The notes: generated from the letters alone by a model not told the origin. DNA of 5,601 bases from an uncultured Collinsella sp. (GCA_902465465.1 CABQNF010000077.1:1-5601); one strand, 5' to 3'; shown: positions 1-5,345, numbered from the stretch's first letter. Made by a program: numbers and translations.

Positions 1-331
1 CCCCATCGAGCTCACCGGCCCCTCCGACTCCAAGGACGTGTTCCAGGCCTGCCGCGAGGGCGACAAGCTCGCGCTGGCCGCGGCCGATACCATGGCCGAC
101 TATCTCGGCCGTGCTCTGGCGCTTATTGCCAACGTGGTCGACCCCGAGATGTTCCTGATCGGTGGCGGTGCGTCTGCCTCGGCCGATGTCTACCTCGACA
201 AGGTTCGCGAGCACTTTAAGCAATACGCGCTTTCTGCCTCGCGCGAGACGCCCATTAAGGTCGCTTCGCTCGGAAACGACGCCGGTATCATCGGCGCCGC
301 CTACGTAGCCCTGCGCGCCGCCGGCAAATAG
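1..331 (+). CDS. ROK-family sugar kinase, probably glucokinase (C-terminal part, 5' end outside window)
   Basis: The open frame enters from the left edge (first whole codon at base 2) and ends at TAG 329-331, giving about 109 visible residues. The end matches ROK glucokinases: a helix reading LGRALALIANVVDPEMFLIG, the glycine-rich GGG loop that follows it, and the C-terminal block LGNDAGIIGAA that closes the sugar/ATP-binding domain. ROK glucokinases phosphorylate glucose to glucose-6-phosphate in the cytoplasm. The N-terminal ATP-binding motif and the cysteine-rich zinc motif lie outside the window, so substrate specificity cannot be judged; fructokinase, N-acetylglucosamine kinase or another ROK kinase remains possible, although the C-terminus looks most like GlcK. 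An internal ATG or GTG should not be taken as the start, because the frame is open to the edge and family homology continues upstream. Confidence 0.88.
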   Translation, partial: PIELTGPSDSKDVFQACREGDKLALAAADTMADYLGRALALIANVVDPEMFLIGGGASASADVYLDKVREHFKQYALSASRETPIKVASLGNDAGIIGAAYVALRAAGK

Positions 332-353
332 TCGGTGCAGGAGGGCTGGTGGT

Positions 354-381
354 ACAAGGGGGACAGCCTTGGCCCCCTTGT
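354..381 (+). terminator. Hairpin after the ROK kinase gene, possible terminator without a T-tract
   Basis: ACAAGGGGG (354-362) and CCCCCTTGT (373-381) form a perfect 9-bp stem with a 10-base loop, starting 22 bases after the kinase stop codon. The position fits a transcription terminator. It is followed by CTGCCCC rather than a run of T, so it is not a classic intrinsic terminator; it could act as a weak terminator or an mRNA 3'-end stabiliser. Confidence 0.45.
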
Positions 382-433
382 CTGCCCCAAAATATGCCGT
401 GGCCCTTCCGTCTGCGAAGGCTCGGCATCGGCG

Positions 434-442
434 TGCTACCAT
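434..442 (+). promoter_or_regulatory. Candidate extended -10 promoter for ppaC
   Basis: TGCTACCAT contains the extended -10 element TG followed one base later by TACCAT (4/6 match to TATAAT). A start of transcription near 449 would leave an untranslated leader of about 30 bases before ppaC. The -35 position at 17-bp spacing (414-419, GCGAAG) is poor, as is usual for extended -10 promoters. This is pattern matching only. Confidence 0.4.
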
Positions 443-480
443 AGCTACGTCCAAGTACACATATCAAGTGGAGGATATCC

Positions 481-1404
481 ATGGCAAACGTTCTTGTCTT
501 TGGTCACCAGAACCCCGATAACGACGCCATCATGAGCGCCGTCGTCCTGTCCCAGCTGCTCAACCAGGTTGAGTATGCCGGCAACACCTACGAGGCTTGC
601 GCTCTGGGCCAGCTTCCGGCCGAGTCCGCCAAGCTGCTCGCCGACGCCGGCATTGCCGAGCCCCGCGTGATCGAGTCCGTCGAGGCCGGCCAGCTCGTCG
701 TCCTCACCGATCACAACGAGTCCGCCCAGTCCGTCGCCGGCCTTAAGGACGCTACGGTCTTTGGTGTTGTCGACCATCACCGCATCGGCGACTTCGAGAC
801 CGCCGGCCCGCTGCACTACATCTGCCTGCCTTGGGGCTCCAGCTGCACCATCGTCACCAAGCTCGCCGGCGTGCTCGGCGTTGAGCTTTCCGACGTCCAG
901 GCTAGGCTGCTGCTCTCGGCCATGATGACCGACACGCTCATGCTCAAGAGCCCCACCACCACCGATGTCGACCGCGCCGTCGCCGCCAAGCTCGGCGAGC
1001 AGGTGGGCGTCGACCCGGTCAAGTTTGGCATGGAGGTCTTCCTCACCCGTCCGTCCGGCTCCTTCACCGCAGCCGAGATGGTCGGCAACGACATCAAAAT
1101 GTTCGAGCCCGCCGGCAAGAAGCTGCTCATCGGCCAGTACGAGACTGTCGACAAGACCCGCGCACTCGGCATGATCGACGAGATCCGCGAGGCCATGCGC
1201 GCCTACGCCGCCGAGAAGGGTGCCGACGGCATCGTCCTGTGCATCACCGACATCATGGAGGAGGGCTCGCAGGTCCTGCTCGAGGGCGAGACCGAGGCTG
1301 CTCAGAAGGGCCTGGGCATTGCCGACGAGCACGACGGCGTCTGGATGCCGGGCGTCCTCTCCCGTAAGAAGCAGGTCGCTGCCCCCATCATGGCCGCCTG
1401 CTAG
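481..1404 (+). CDS. ppaC: Manganese-dependent inorganic pyrophosphatase (family II PPase)
   Basis: This 307-residue cytoplasmic enzyme hydrolyses pyrophosphate to two phosphates, pulling biosynthetic reactions forward. It is full length for family II (DHH/DHHA2 phosphoesterases). Metal-binding residues are visible: the GHQNPDNDA motif at residues 8-16 (H9, D13, D15), D77 in LTDHNE, the DHH signature at 98-100, and D151 in MMTDTL. The C-terminal DHHA2 domain carries R190-type substrate contacts around RPSGSF and the conserved SRKKQ at 294-298, which binds pyrophosphate. The ATG is preceded by GTGGAGG at 468-474, six bases upstream. The gene appears monocistronic: it has its own promoter candidate and a strong terminator 20 bases after the stop. 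No regulatory CBS domains are inserted between DHH and DHHA2, so this is the short, non-nucleotide-regulated form. No missing residues were seen. Confidence 0.97.
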   Translation: MANVLVFGHQNPDNDAIMSAVVLSQLLNQVEYAGNTYEACALGQLPAESAKLLADAGIAEPRVIESVEAGQLVVLTDHNESAQSVAGLKDATVFGVVDHHRIGDFETAGPLHYICLPWGSSCTIVTKLAGVLGVELSDVQARLLLSAMMTDTLMLKSPTTTDVDRAVAAKLGEQVGVDPVKFGMEVFLTRPSGSFTAAEMVGNDIKMFEPAGKKLLIGQYETVDKTRALGMIDEIREAMRAYAAEKGADGIVLCITDIMEEGSQVLLEGETEAAQKGLGIADEHDGVWMPGVLSRKKQVAAPIMAAC

Positions 1405-1423
1405 GTTTAGTTGGCCAAACGCT

Positions 1424-1463
1424 ACGACCGGATCGCGGACGCCCCGCGCTCCGGTCGTTTTTT
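1424..1463 (+). terminator. Rho-independent terminator of ppaC
   Basis: ACGACCGGA (1424-1432) pairs perfectly with TCCGGTCGT (1450-1458). After one mismatch the stem continues with CGCGG (1434-1438) and CCGCG (1444-1448) around a 5-base loop. A run of six T (1458-1463) follows. The hairpin begins 20 bases after the ppaC stop codon and is a textbook intrinsic terminator, which separates ppaC transcription from nhaA. Confidence 0.93.
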
Positions 1464-1506
1464 GTGCACGGTGCCGCGTCGTCTCTTGGACAGGCGTGCC
1501 CGTGCC

Positions 1507-1527
1507 GTTGAACAAATAATGTTCAAC
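1507..1527. repeat. Perfect inverted repeat, possible operator or -10 region upstream of nhaA
   Basis: GTTGAAC (1507-1513) is mirrored by GTTCAAC (1521-1527) around the 7-base AT-rich centre AAATAAT. In a GC-rich intergenic region this AT-rich palindrome stands out. Its centre includes AATAAT (1515-1520), a 5/6 match to a -10 hexamer, so a dimeric regulator bound here would overlap a possible nhaA promoter. No good -35 lies at 16-18 bp spacing (TTGGACA at 1486-1492 is about 6 bases too far upstream). It could also simply be an RNA hairpin. Confidence 0.45.
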
Positions 1528-1602
1528 CTGTGGTTCCGCTTTTCGGCCACGCCTGCGTGCTTGTCGTGCAGGGTAGGCTAGATGCAAGCGTAATACGTTA
1601 GA

Positions 1603-1638
1603 GCGCGGCGCCGCCACTTGGGCGGGCCGTGCTTTTTT
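1603..1638 (+). terminator. Terminator-like hairpin plus T6 inside the nhaA leader (possible attenuator)
   Basis: Bases 1603-1615 and 1621-1632 form a 12-bp GC-rich stem with one bulged G (1610), one G-T wobble and the 5-base loop ACTTG, immediately followed by six T (1633-1638). It lies 200 bases beyond the ppaC stop and after that gene's own terminator, and 34 bases before the nhaA start. A second terminator there makes most sense as an attenuator controlling readthrough into nhaA. The alternative is that it is a structural helix of the riboswitch. Confidence 0.6.
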
Positions 1639-1658
1639 AAGACGGGAGCTTTCCCGTG

Positions 1659-1665
1659 AAAGGAG
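1659..1665 (+). promoter_or_regulatory. Ribosome binding site of nhaA, part of competing hairpins
   Basis: AAAGGAG sits six bases before the nhaA ATG and fixes the start. Its 5' part (GAAAG, 1658-1662) is complementary to CTTTC at 1649-1653, while those same CTTTC bases also belong to the stem and loop of the 1642-1657 hairpin. The two folds exclude each other, one leaving the site free and one partly covering it. Confidence 0.7.
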
Positions 1666-1671
1666 CCGCCC

Positions 1672-3030
1672 ATGGCAGCAACTGAGCAGCTGTTCAACGT
1701 TCGTGAGCGCAAGCGTTTTGAGCGCCACGACATCTGGGAGCGCATCGCCGAGAACGGCACGATTTCCGCCGCCGTCATGGTCCTCGCTGCCATCGCCGCC
1801 GTTATCTGCGCCAATACCGATGTCTACGAGGCCATCCATCACTTTTTGGAGACCCCACTGTATGTGGGCCTGGGCAACCTTACGGCCGGTCTCACCGTTG
1901 AGCTTTTCGTCAACGACTTCCTCATGGCGATTTTCTTTTTGCTGGTGGGCATTGAGCTTAAGTACGAGATGACAGTTGGCGAGCTCAAGAACCCGCGTCA
2001 GGCCATGCTTCCCATGCTGGCGGCCGTGGGCGGCGTCGTCGTTCCCGCCTGCATCTATCTGATCTTTAACCATGCCGGCGCGCACAACGGCTGGGCCATT
2101 CCCATGGCAACCGATATTGCCTTTGCGCTGGGCGTGCTGTCGCTTTTGGGCAATCGCGTGCCCAACGGCGTGCGCGTGTTCTTCTCGACGCTCGCCATCG
2201 CCGACGACCTCATTTCCATCGCCGCCATCGCCATCTTCTATGGTCAGAGCCCCAATCCGTTTTGGTTGGGCGCCGCCGCGCTTGTGACCTGCGCGCTCGT
2301 GTGGCTCAACAAGACGCAGCATTACCGCCTTGCCCCGTACTCGGTGCTGGGCCTGCTGCTGTGGTTCTGCATGTTCAAGAGCGGCGTGCACGCTACGCTC
2401 GCCGGCGTCATCTTGGCCTTTACCATCCCGGCCAAATGCGGCGTCAAGCTCGATAGCCTCACCGATTGGTTGGGCGAGTGTCTGCCGCTGCTCGATGACC
2501 GCTACGATGACGAGGCACACATCCTGGGCCAGCATGACTTTACCGTTTCGACCACCAAGGTCGAGCGCGTCATGCACCGCGTGACTCCGCCGCTCATCCG
2601 CATGGAGCGTCTGATCTCCACGCCGGTCAACTTTGTGATTCTGCCGATCTTTGCGTTCGTGAACGCACAGGTTCGCCTAGTGGGCGTGGACATGAGCACG
2701 CTTCTCACCGACCCGGTGACGCTCGGCGTGTACTTTGGCATGCTGCTGGGCAAGCCGATCGGTATCTTTGGCATGACGTTTGCCCTGGTCAAGCTCAAGA
2801 TCTCCGAGCTGCCGCGCAATGTCAACTGGCACATGATTGCCGGTGTGGGCATTCTGGGCGGTATCGGCTTTACCATGTCGATCCTCATCAGCGGCCTTGC
2901 CTTCCCGACGGCCCAGTTTGAGGTTCTGGCCGCCAAGGCCGCTATTCTCGCCGGCTCTGTCACCGCGGCCGTACTTGGCATGATCTACATGAGTGTGATC
3001 TGCAAACATCCCGCGCCCAAGGACGAGTAA
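1672..3030 (+). CDS. nhaA: Na+/H+ antiporter NhaA
   Basis: This 452-residue inner-membrane protein exchanges Na+ (or Li+) for protons and serves salt and pH homeostasis. Family hallmarks are visible: ATDIAFALG with D148 (E. coli D133), LAIADDL with the ion-binding pair D178-D179 (E. coli D163-D164), SGVHATLAG with H240 (E. coli H225), and LLGKPIGI with K361 (E. coli K300). About 12 hydrophobic segments follow a charged cytoplasmic N-terminus of about 28 residues. It is longer than the 388-residue E. coli protein mainly because of the N-terminus and a hydrophilic loop at about 252-312, with an acidic stretch at 273-281; such loops are common in non-proteobacterial NhaA. The start is set by AAAGGAG six bases upstream. 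The gene stands alone between terminators and is preceded by a structured leader that probably regulates it in response to ions or pH. Confidence 0.96.
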   Translation: MAATEQLFNVRERKRFERHDIWERIAENGTISAAVMVLAAIAAVICANTDVYEAIHHFLETPLYVGLGNLTAGLTVELFVNDFLMAIFFLLVGIELKYEMTVGELKNPRQAMLPMLAAVGGVVVPACIYLIFNHAGAHNGWAIPMATDIAFALGVLSLLGNRVPNGVRVFFSTLAIADDLISIAAIAIFYGQSPNPFWLGAAALVTCALVWLNKTQHYRLAPYSVLGLLLWFCMFKSGVHATLAGVILAFTIPAKCGVKLDSLTDWLGECLPLLDDRYDDEAHILGQHDFTVSTTKVERVMHRVTPPLIRMERLISTPVNFVILPIFAFVNAQVRLVGVDMSTLLTDPVTLGVYFGMLLGKPIGIFGMTFALVKLKISELPRNVNWHMIAGVGILGGIGFTMSILISGLAFPTAQFEVLAAKAAILAGSVTAAVLGMIYMSVICKHPAPKDE

Positions 3031-3047
3031 AAGCACATACAAGTTTG

Positions 3048-3085
3048 AAAACGCCGCCTGTGAACACCATCACAGACGGCGTTTT
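3048..3085. terminator. Bidirectional intrinsic terminator between convergent genes
   Basis: AAAACGCCG (3048-3056) pairs with CGGCGTTTT (3077-3085). After one mismatch, CTGTGA (3058-3063) pairs with TCACAG (3070-3075) around a 6-base loop. The A-run on the left and T-run on the right give a T-tract after the hairpin on both strands. It lies between nhaA (ends 3030) and the minus-strand gene (ends 3117), so one element can end both transcripts. Confidence 0.9.
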
Positions 3086-3116
3086 AGTCATTCGGGACGT
3101 TCTTAAATGACTAGGT

Positions 3117-3371
3117 TTATTCTACGGTGCCGTAGATGGCGCCCCAGCCGTGGGCGGCCAAGGCGGAATTGAGCTGGTCGCAAAGCGATTGGCGGTCGTA
3201 GTAGCCGGGCGGTAGCAGGTTGACGATTTCCATGAGATCGGGCGCCAGGTCCAAGATTTCGGCCTGTACGATCAGATCCAGGCGGTCGATGGCGTGACGG
3301 TCGTAAAATAGTCCGTCGACCAGGCGCTGCAGGTCGCCGAATTCTTCGGCCTGGAACGATCCGTACTCCAT
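3117..3371 (-). CDS. Small acidic protein of unknown function, possibly DUF2795-like
   Basis: The product is 84 residues, soluble and acidic, with no signal peptide or membrane segment. I do not recognise it firmly. The start chosen is the ATG at 3371-3369 because AAGGAGG (complement of 3376-3382) lies four bases before it; a longer reading from 3422 would add 17 residues but has no ribosome binding site. The chain shows two related blocks: FYDRHAIDRL at residues 22-31 and YYDRQSLCDQL at 57-67, 35 residues apart, separated by an amphipathic helix and LLPPG at 52-56. The order (aromatic motif, helix, LP, Y-containing motif, helix) recalls DUF2795, a short domain found in many actinobacterial proteins; this is a visual resemblance only. 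It is transcribed divergently from the aminotransferase gene and convergently with nhaA. No function is assigned. Confidence 0.75.
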   Translation of the reverse strand: MEYGSFQAEEFGDLQRLVDGLFYDRHAIDRLDLIVQAEILDLAPDLMEIVNLLPPGYYDRQSLCDQLNSALAAHGWGAIYGTVE

Positions 3372-3520
3372 AGTGCCTCCTTGGGCGCTCCACGCCGGCA
3401 TGCGCGGCGATTCGTAATTCATTGCGATGGACTTAATCTATCACGGCTTCATAACGTTGCGACGGTGGCGGTCTATACTTAGAAGAATTGCAACGTACCG
3501 CTTCGTGAAAGGTCGCACCC
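3372..3520. promoter_or_regulatory. Divergent intergenic region with aminotransferase promoter candidate
   Basis: This 149-base region separates two divergent genes. On the plus strand TATACT (3474-3479) is a good -10 (5/6), and a poor -35 (ATAACG, 3451-3456) lies at 17-bp spacing; transcription would begin near 3486, leaving a leader of about 35 bases. On the minus strand TAGATT (complement of 3435-3440) is a weak -10 candidate for the small gene, without a clear -35. I see no long inverted repeat or structured leader here. Confidence 0.5.
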
Positions 3521-4825
3521 ATGCAGACGATCTACCAGAAGATGGAAACCACCGAACTCGATGTCGCCATCGAGGCACTCAAGGCCGAGGTCGCCGAGGT
3601 CAAGGCCAAGGGCCTGGCGCTCGACATGGCCCGCGGCAAGCCGTCGCCCTCCCAGGTGGACATCTCGCGCCCCATGCTCGATATCCTCAACGCCGACGCC
3701 GATCTGCACGATGGCAACGTCGACTGCTCCAACTACGGCTGCTTCGAGGGCATTCCCTCGGCACGCAAGCTGGCAGGGGAGTTCCTGGGTTGCCCCGCCG
3801 AGCAGACGCTCGTGCTGGGCTCGTCGAGCTTGCTGATTGAGCACGATATCGCCGGTATGTTCTGGCGCTGCGGCTCGTGCGGCAGCGAGCCTTGGGAGGC
3901 TTACGAGGCAGCGCACGACGGCAAGAAGGTCAAGTTCCTGTGCCCGGTTCCCGGCTACGATCGCCACTTTGGCATCACCGCCGACTTGGGCATCGAGAAC
4001 GTTCCCGTCGCGATGACCGACAACGGCCCCGACATGGACGAGATCGAGCGCCTCGTTGCCGCCGACGATTCCATCAAGGGCATCTGGTGCGTGCCCAAGT
4101 ATTCCAACCCCACGGGTATCACCTTTAGCGAGGACACTGTGCGCCGCCTGGTCGAGATGCCCACGGCCGCGCCCGATTTCCGCATCTTCTGGGACAACGC
4201 CTACTGCGTGCACGACCTGTACGACGAGACCGACGAGCTCGCCAACATCTTCGATCTTGCCCGCACGGCGGGCACCGAGGACCGCGTGGTGGCATTCGCC
4301 TCGACGTCCAAGATCACTTTCCCGGGTGCCGGTATCGGCTTTATCGGTGCGAGCCCCGCGGTTATCGCGGAGTTCTCCAAGCGCCTGAAGGCCGGCCTCA
4401 TCAGCGCCGATAAGCTCAACCAACTGCGTCACGTGCGTTTCCTTCCCACCATCGAGGCGGTCAAGGAGCACATGAAAAAGCATGCCGAGTTCTTGCGCCC
4501 GCGCTTTGAGGCCGTTGAGCGCAAGCTCACCGAGGGCCTGGGCGAGACGGGCTGCGCTACCTGGACGCATCCTCGCGGCGGCTACTTTGTGAGCTTTGAT
4601 GGTCCCGAGGGCTCGGCCCAAAAGGTCGCCGCGCTCTGTGCCGACCTGGGCGTCAAGCTCACGCCGGCCGGTGCTACCTGGCCCTATGGCAAGGACCCGC
4701 GCGACACCAACATCCGCATCGCGCCGAGCTATCCCACGGTCGAGGACCTGGAGGCCGCGCTCGATGTGCTGGTGCTGGCCGTTAAGCTCGTCGCTGCCGA
4801 GCTTGCGCGTGCCGAGCGCGCCTAA
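3521..4825 (+). CDS. Aspartate aminotransferase, class Ic (PLP-dependent, fold type I)
   Basis: This 434-residue cytoplasmic enzyme most likely transfers the amino group between aspartate and 2-oxoglutarate, linking the TCA cycle to amino-acid synthesis. It belongs to the Asp_aminotransf group (subgroup Ic), seen from LDMARGKPSPSQ near the N-terminus, CPVPGYDRHF, VPKYSNPTG (N196-G199), DNAYCVHDLY (D225 binds the PLP pyridine nitrogen, Y228 its oxygen), the Schiff-base lysine K264 in STSKITFPGAG, and R399 in DTNIRIAPS, which should bind the substrate carboxylate. Length is usual for this subgroup. The ATG is preceded by GAAAGG at 3507-3512, eight bases away; the next ATG, at residue 8, has no comparable site. 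It has its own TATACT promoter candidate and probably leads into the STAS gene 51 bases downstream. Annotations sometimes call this family MocR-like or simply aminotransferase class I/II; a fused regulator domain is absent here. Exact substrate range is inferred. Confidence 0.93.
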   Translation: MQTIYQKMETTELDVAIEALKAEVAEVKAKGLALDMARGKPSPSQVDISRPMLDILNADADLHDGNVDCSNYGCFEGIPSARKLAGEFLGCPAEQTLVLGSSSLLIEHDIAGMFWRCGSCGSEPWEAYEAAHDGKKVKFLCPVPGYDRHFGITADLGIENVPVAMTDNGPDMDEIERLVAADDSIKGIWCVPKYSNPTGITFSEDTVRRLVEMPTAAPDFRIFWDNAYCVHDLYDETDELANIFDLARTAGTEDRVVAFASTSKITFPGAGIGFIGASPAVIAEFSKRLKAGLISADKLNQLRHVRFLPTIEAVKEHMKKHAEFLRPRFEAVERKLTEGLGETGCATWTHPRGGYFVSFDGPEGSAQKVAALCADLGVKLTPAGATWPYGKDPRDTNIRIAPSYPTVEDLEAALDVLVLAVKLVAAELARAERA

Positions 4826-4830
4826 CGCGC
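4816..4830 (+). other. Short GC hairpin across the aminotransferase stop codon
   Basis: GCGCG (4816-4820) and CGCGC (4826-4830) pair around CCTAA, which includes the stop codon TAA (4823-4825). No T-tract follows, so it is unlikely to be an efficient terminator; transcription probably continues into the STAS gene. Confidence 0.3.
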
Positions 4831-4856
4831 GGCTTCCCGTACTATCCGCACTCTCG

Positions 4857-4874
4857 ATACGTAAAGGAGCGTAT
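4857..4874 (+). promoter_or_regulatory. Ribosome binding site of the STAS gene in a small hairpin loop
   Basis: ATACG (4857-4861) and CGTAT (4870-4874) are complementary and flank TAAAGGAG, placing the whole ribosome binding site in an 8-base loop three to seven bases before the ATG. The 5-bp stem is weak, so it may present the site to ribosomes rather than hide it. Confidence 0.4.
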
Positions 4875-4876
4875 AC

Positions 4877-5191
4877 ATGGATTTGGGTATTTCCACCAAC
4901 CCCACGCCAGAGCTCTACACCATTAAGGTAACCGGCGAGATCGATATCTCTAACGCCGATAGCCTGCGCAATGCCATCGACCTGGCGCTCGAGCAGCCCA
5001 CTGAGGCCGTTGAGCTCGATTTTGCCCAGGTGAGCTACATCGATTCGACGGGCATTGGCGTGCTCGTGGGCGCCGCGCACCACGCGGTCGACCACGGCAA
5101 GCGCTTTAGCTGCACCAATGTGCAGCCCCCGGTGATGCGCGTGGTCCAGCTGTTAGGTGTCGACCAGGAGATTTCGATCACCGCCGCATAA
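4877..5191 (+). CDS. STAS-domain protein, anti-sigma factor antagonist (anti-anti-sigma factor)
   Basis: The 104-residue protein is a single STAS domain of the SpoIIAA/RsbV type, close to the usual 105-117 residues. Visible features are the first strands with TGEIDISNADSLRNAI (about 18-33), a hydrophobic strand AVELDFAQVSYID, and the DSTGIGVLVG loop at 56-65 in which S57 corresponds to the serine phosphorylated in SpoIIAA. In the known system the unphosphorylated form binds a serine-kinase anti-sigma factor and frees a sigma factor; a kinase phosphorylates and inactivates it. No RsbW/SpoIIAB kinase, sigma factor or PP2C phosphatase lies in the window, so its partner must be elsewhere. The ATG follows AAAGGAG (4863-4869) at seven bases. 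It probably shares a transcript with the aminotransferase 51 bases upstream, though a functional link is not obvious. Confidence 0.92.
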   Translation: MDLGISTNPTPELYTIKVTGEIDISNADSLRNAIDLALEQPTEAVELDFAQVSYIDSTGIGVLVGAAHHAVDHGKRFSCTNVQPPVMRVVQLLGVDQEISITAA

Positions 5192-5241
5192 TCTTTGCCC
5201 CCCAAAAGGGCGTGCCGTTTGGCATATGTTTGTGATGCGCT

Positions 5242-5270
5242 CGGACGTTTTGGCGTCCGGGCGCTATACT
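5242..5270 (+). promoter_or_regulatory. Promoter candidate for the tat gene with an inverted repeat over the -35
   Basis: TATACT (5265-5270) is a good -10. At 17-bp spacing the -35 position is CGGACG (5242-5247, 3/6 match). That hexamer is the left arm of a perfect inverted repeat, CGGACG-TTTTGG-CGTCCG (5242-5259), which fills the -35 and half the spacer. It could be an operator. It could also be the RNA end of the STAS transcript, but no T-tract follows. Transcription would start near 5277. Confidence 0.5.
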
Positions 5271-5313
5271 TGACCGAATGAATAGACGAGTTCCGGCCGA
5301 ATGGCGCGGTGCG

Positions 5314-5340
5314 GGCTCGACTCACATCGAGCCTTGGAGG
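5314..5340 (+). promoter_or_regulatory. Leader hairpin abutting the tat gene ribosome binding site
   Basis: GGCTCGA (5314-5320) and TCGAGCC (5327-5333) form a perfect 7-bp stem with a 6-base loop, ending two bases before the ribosome binding site GGAGG (5336-5340). The site itself stays unpaired. The hairpin lies in the predicted leader of about 69 bases and might affect initiation or mRNA stability. Confidence 0.5.
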
Positions 5341-5345
5341 TATGT

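Larger units (their letters stand above)
1537..1671 (+). promoter_or_regulatory. Structured 5' leader of nhaA, candidate cation-sensing riboswitch (resembles nhaA-I/Li+ class)
   Basis: The sequence directly upstream of nhaA can fold into an ordered series of helices. (i) An aptamer-like domain at 1537-1590: CGCTT/AAGCG closing stem (1537-1541 with 1586-1590), GGCC/GGCT (1545-1548 with 1576-1579), a symmetric 3x3 internal loop, then an 8-bp arm 1552-1559/1565-1572. (ii) A GC-rich hairpin 1603-1632 followed by T6. (iii) ACGGGA/TCCCGT (1642-1647/1652-1657) just before the ribosome binding site GAAAGGAG. CTTTC (1649-1653) can alternatively pair with GAAAG (1658-1662), and GGCGG (1621-1625) can pair with either CCGCC copy (1611-1615 or 1666-1670). 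Nested, mutually exclusive helices before an antiporter gene are typical of a riboswitch. The nhaA-I motif is reported to bind Li+ and precedes nhaA genes; the match is from memory and unverified. pH-responsive control is an alternative. Confidence 0.55.

Noticed and set aside
335..535. Plus-strand 66-codon frame between the ROK kinase and ppaC
   Set aside because: It overlaps the hairpin, promoter and start of ppaC, has no ribosome binding site, and resembles no protein.
1605..1614. Palindrome GCGGCGCCGC as a protein-binding site
   Set aside because: It is better explained as part of the longer GC-rich hairpin arm in the nhaA leader; such GC palindromes are common in GC-rich DNA.
445..2577. 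Very long minus-strand open frame (710 codons) across ppaC and nhaA
   Set aside because: It lies antisense to two clear genes with conserved motifs, spans the ppaC terminator, and its translation is low-complexity (rich in G, D, H, A). It arises from strong GC bias at third codon positions.
3372..3422. Upstream ATG adding 17 residues to the small minus-strand protein
   Set aside because: No ribosome binding site precedes it, whereas the internal ATG at 3371 has a perfect AAGGAGG at good spacing.
3479..5095. Long minus-strand open frame (538 codons) opposite the aminotransferase and STAS genes
   Set aside because: It is antisense to two recognised genes, has no family motif, and crosses the intergenic gap and the ribosome binding site between them; a codon-bias shadow.
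5197..5224. Short hairpins GCCC/GGGC (5197-5211) and TGCC/GGCA (5213-5224) after the STAS gene
   Set aside because: Only 4-bp stems and no adequate T-tract directly after a stable stem, so I do not call a terminator here.
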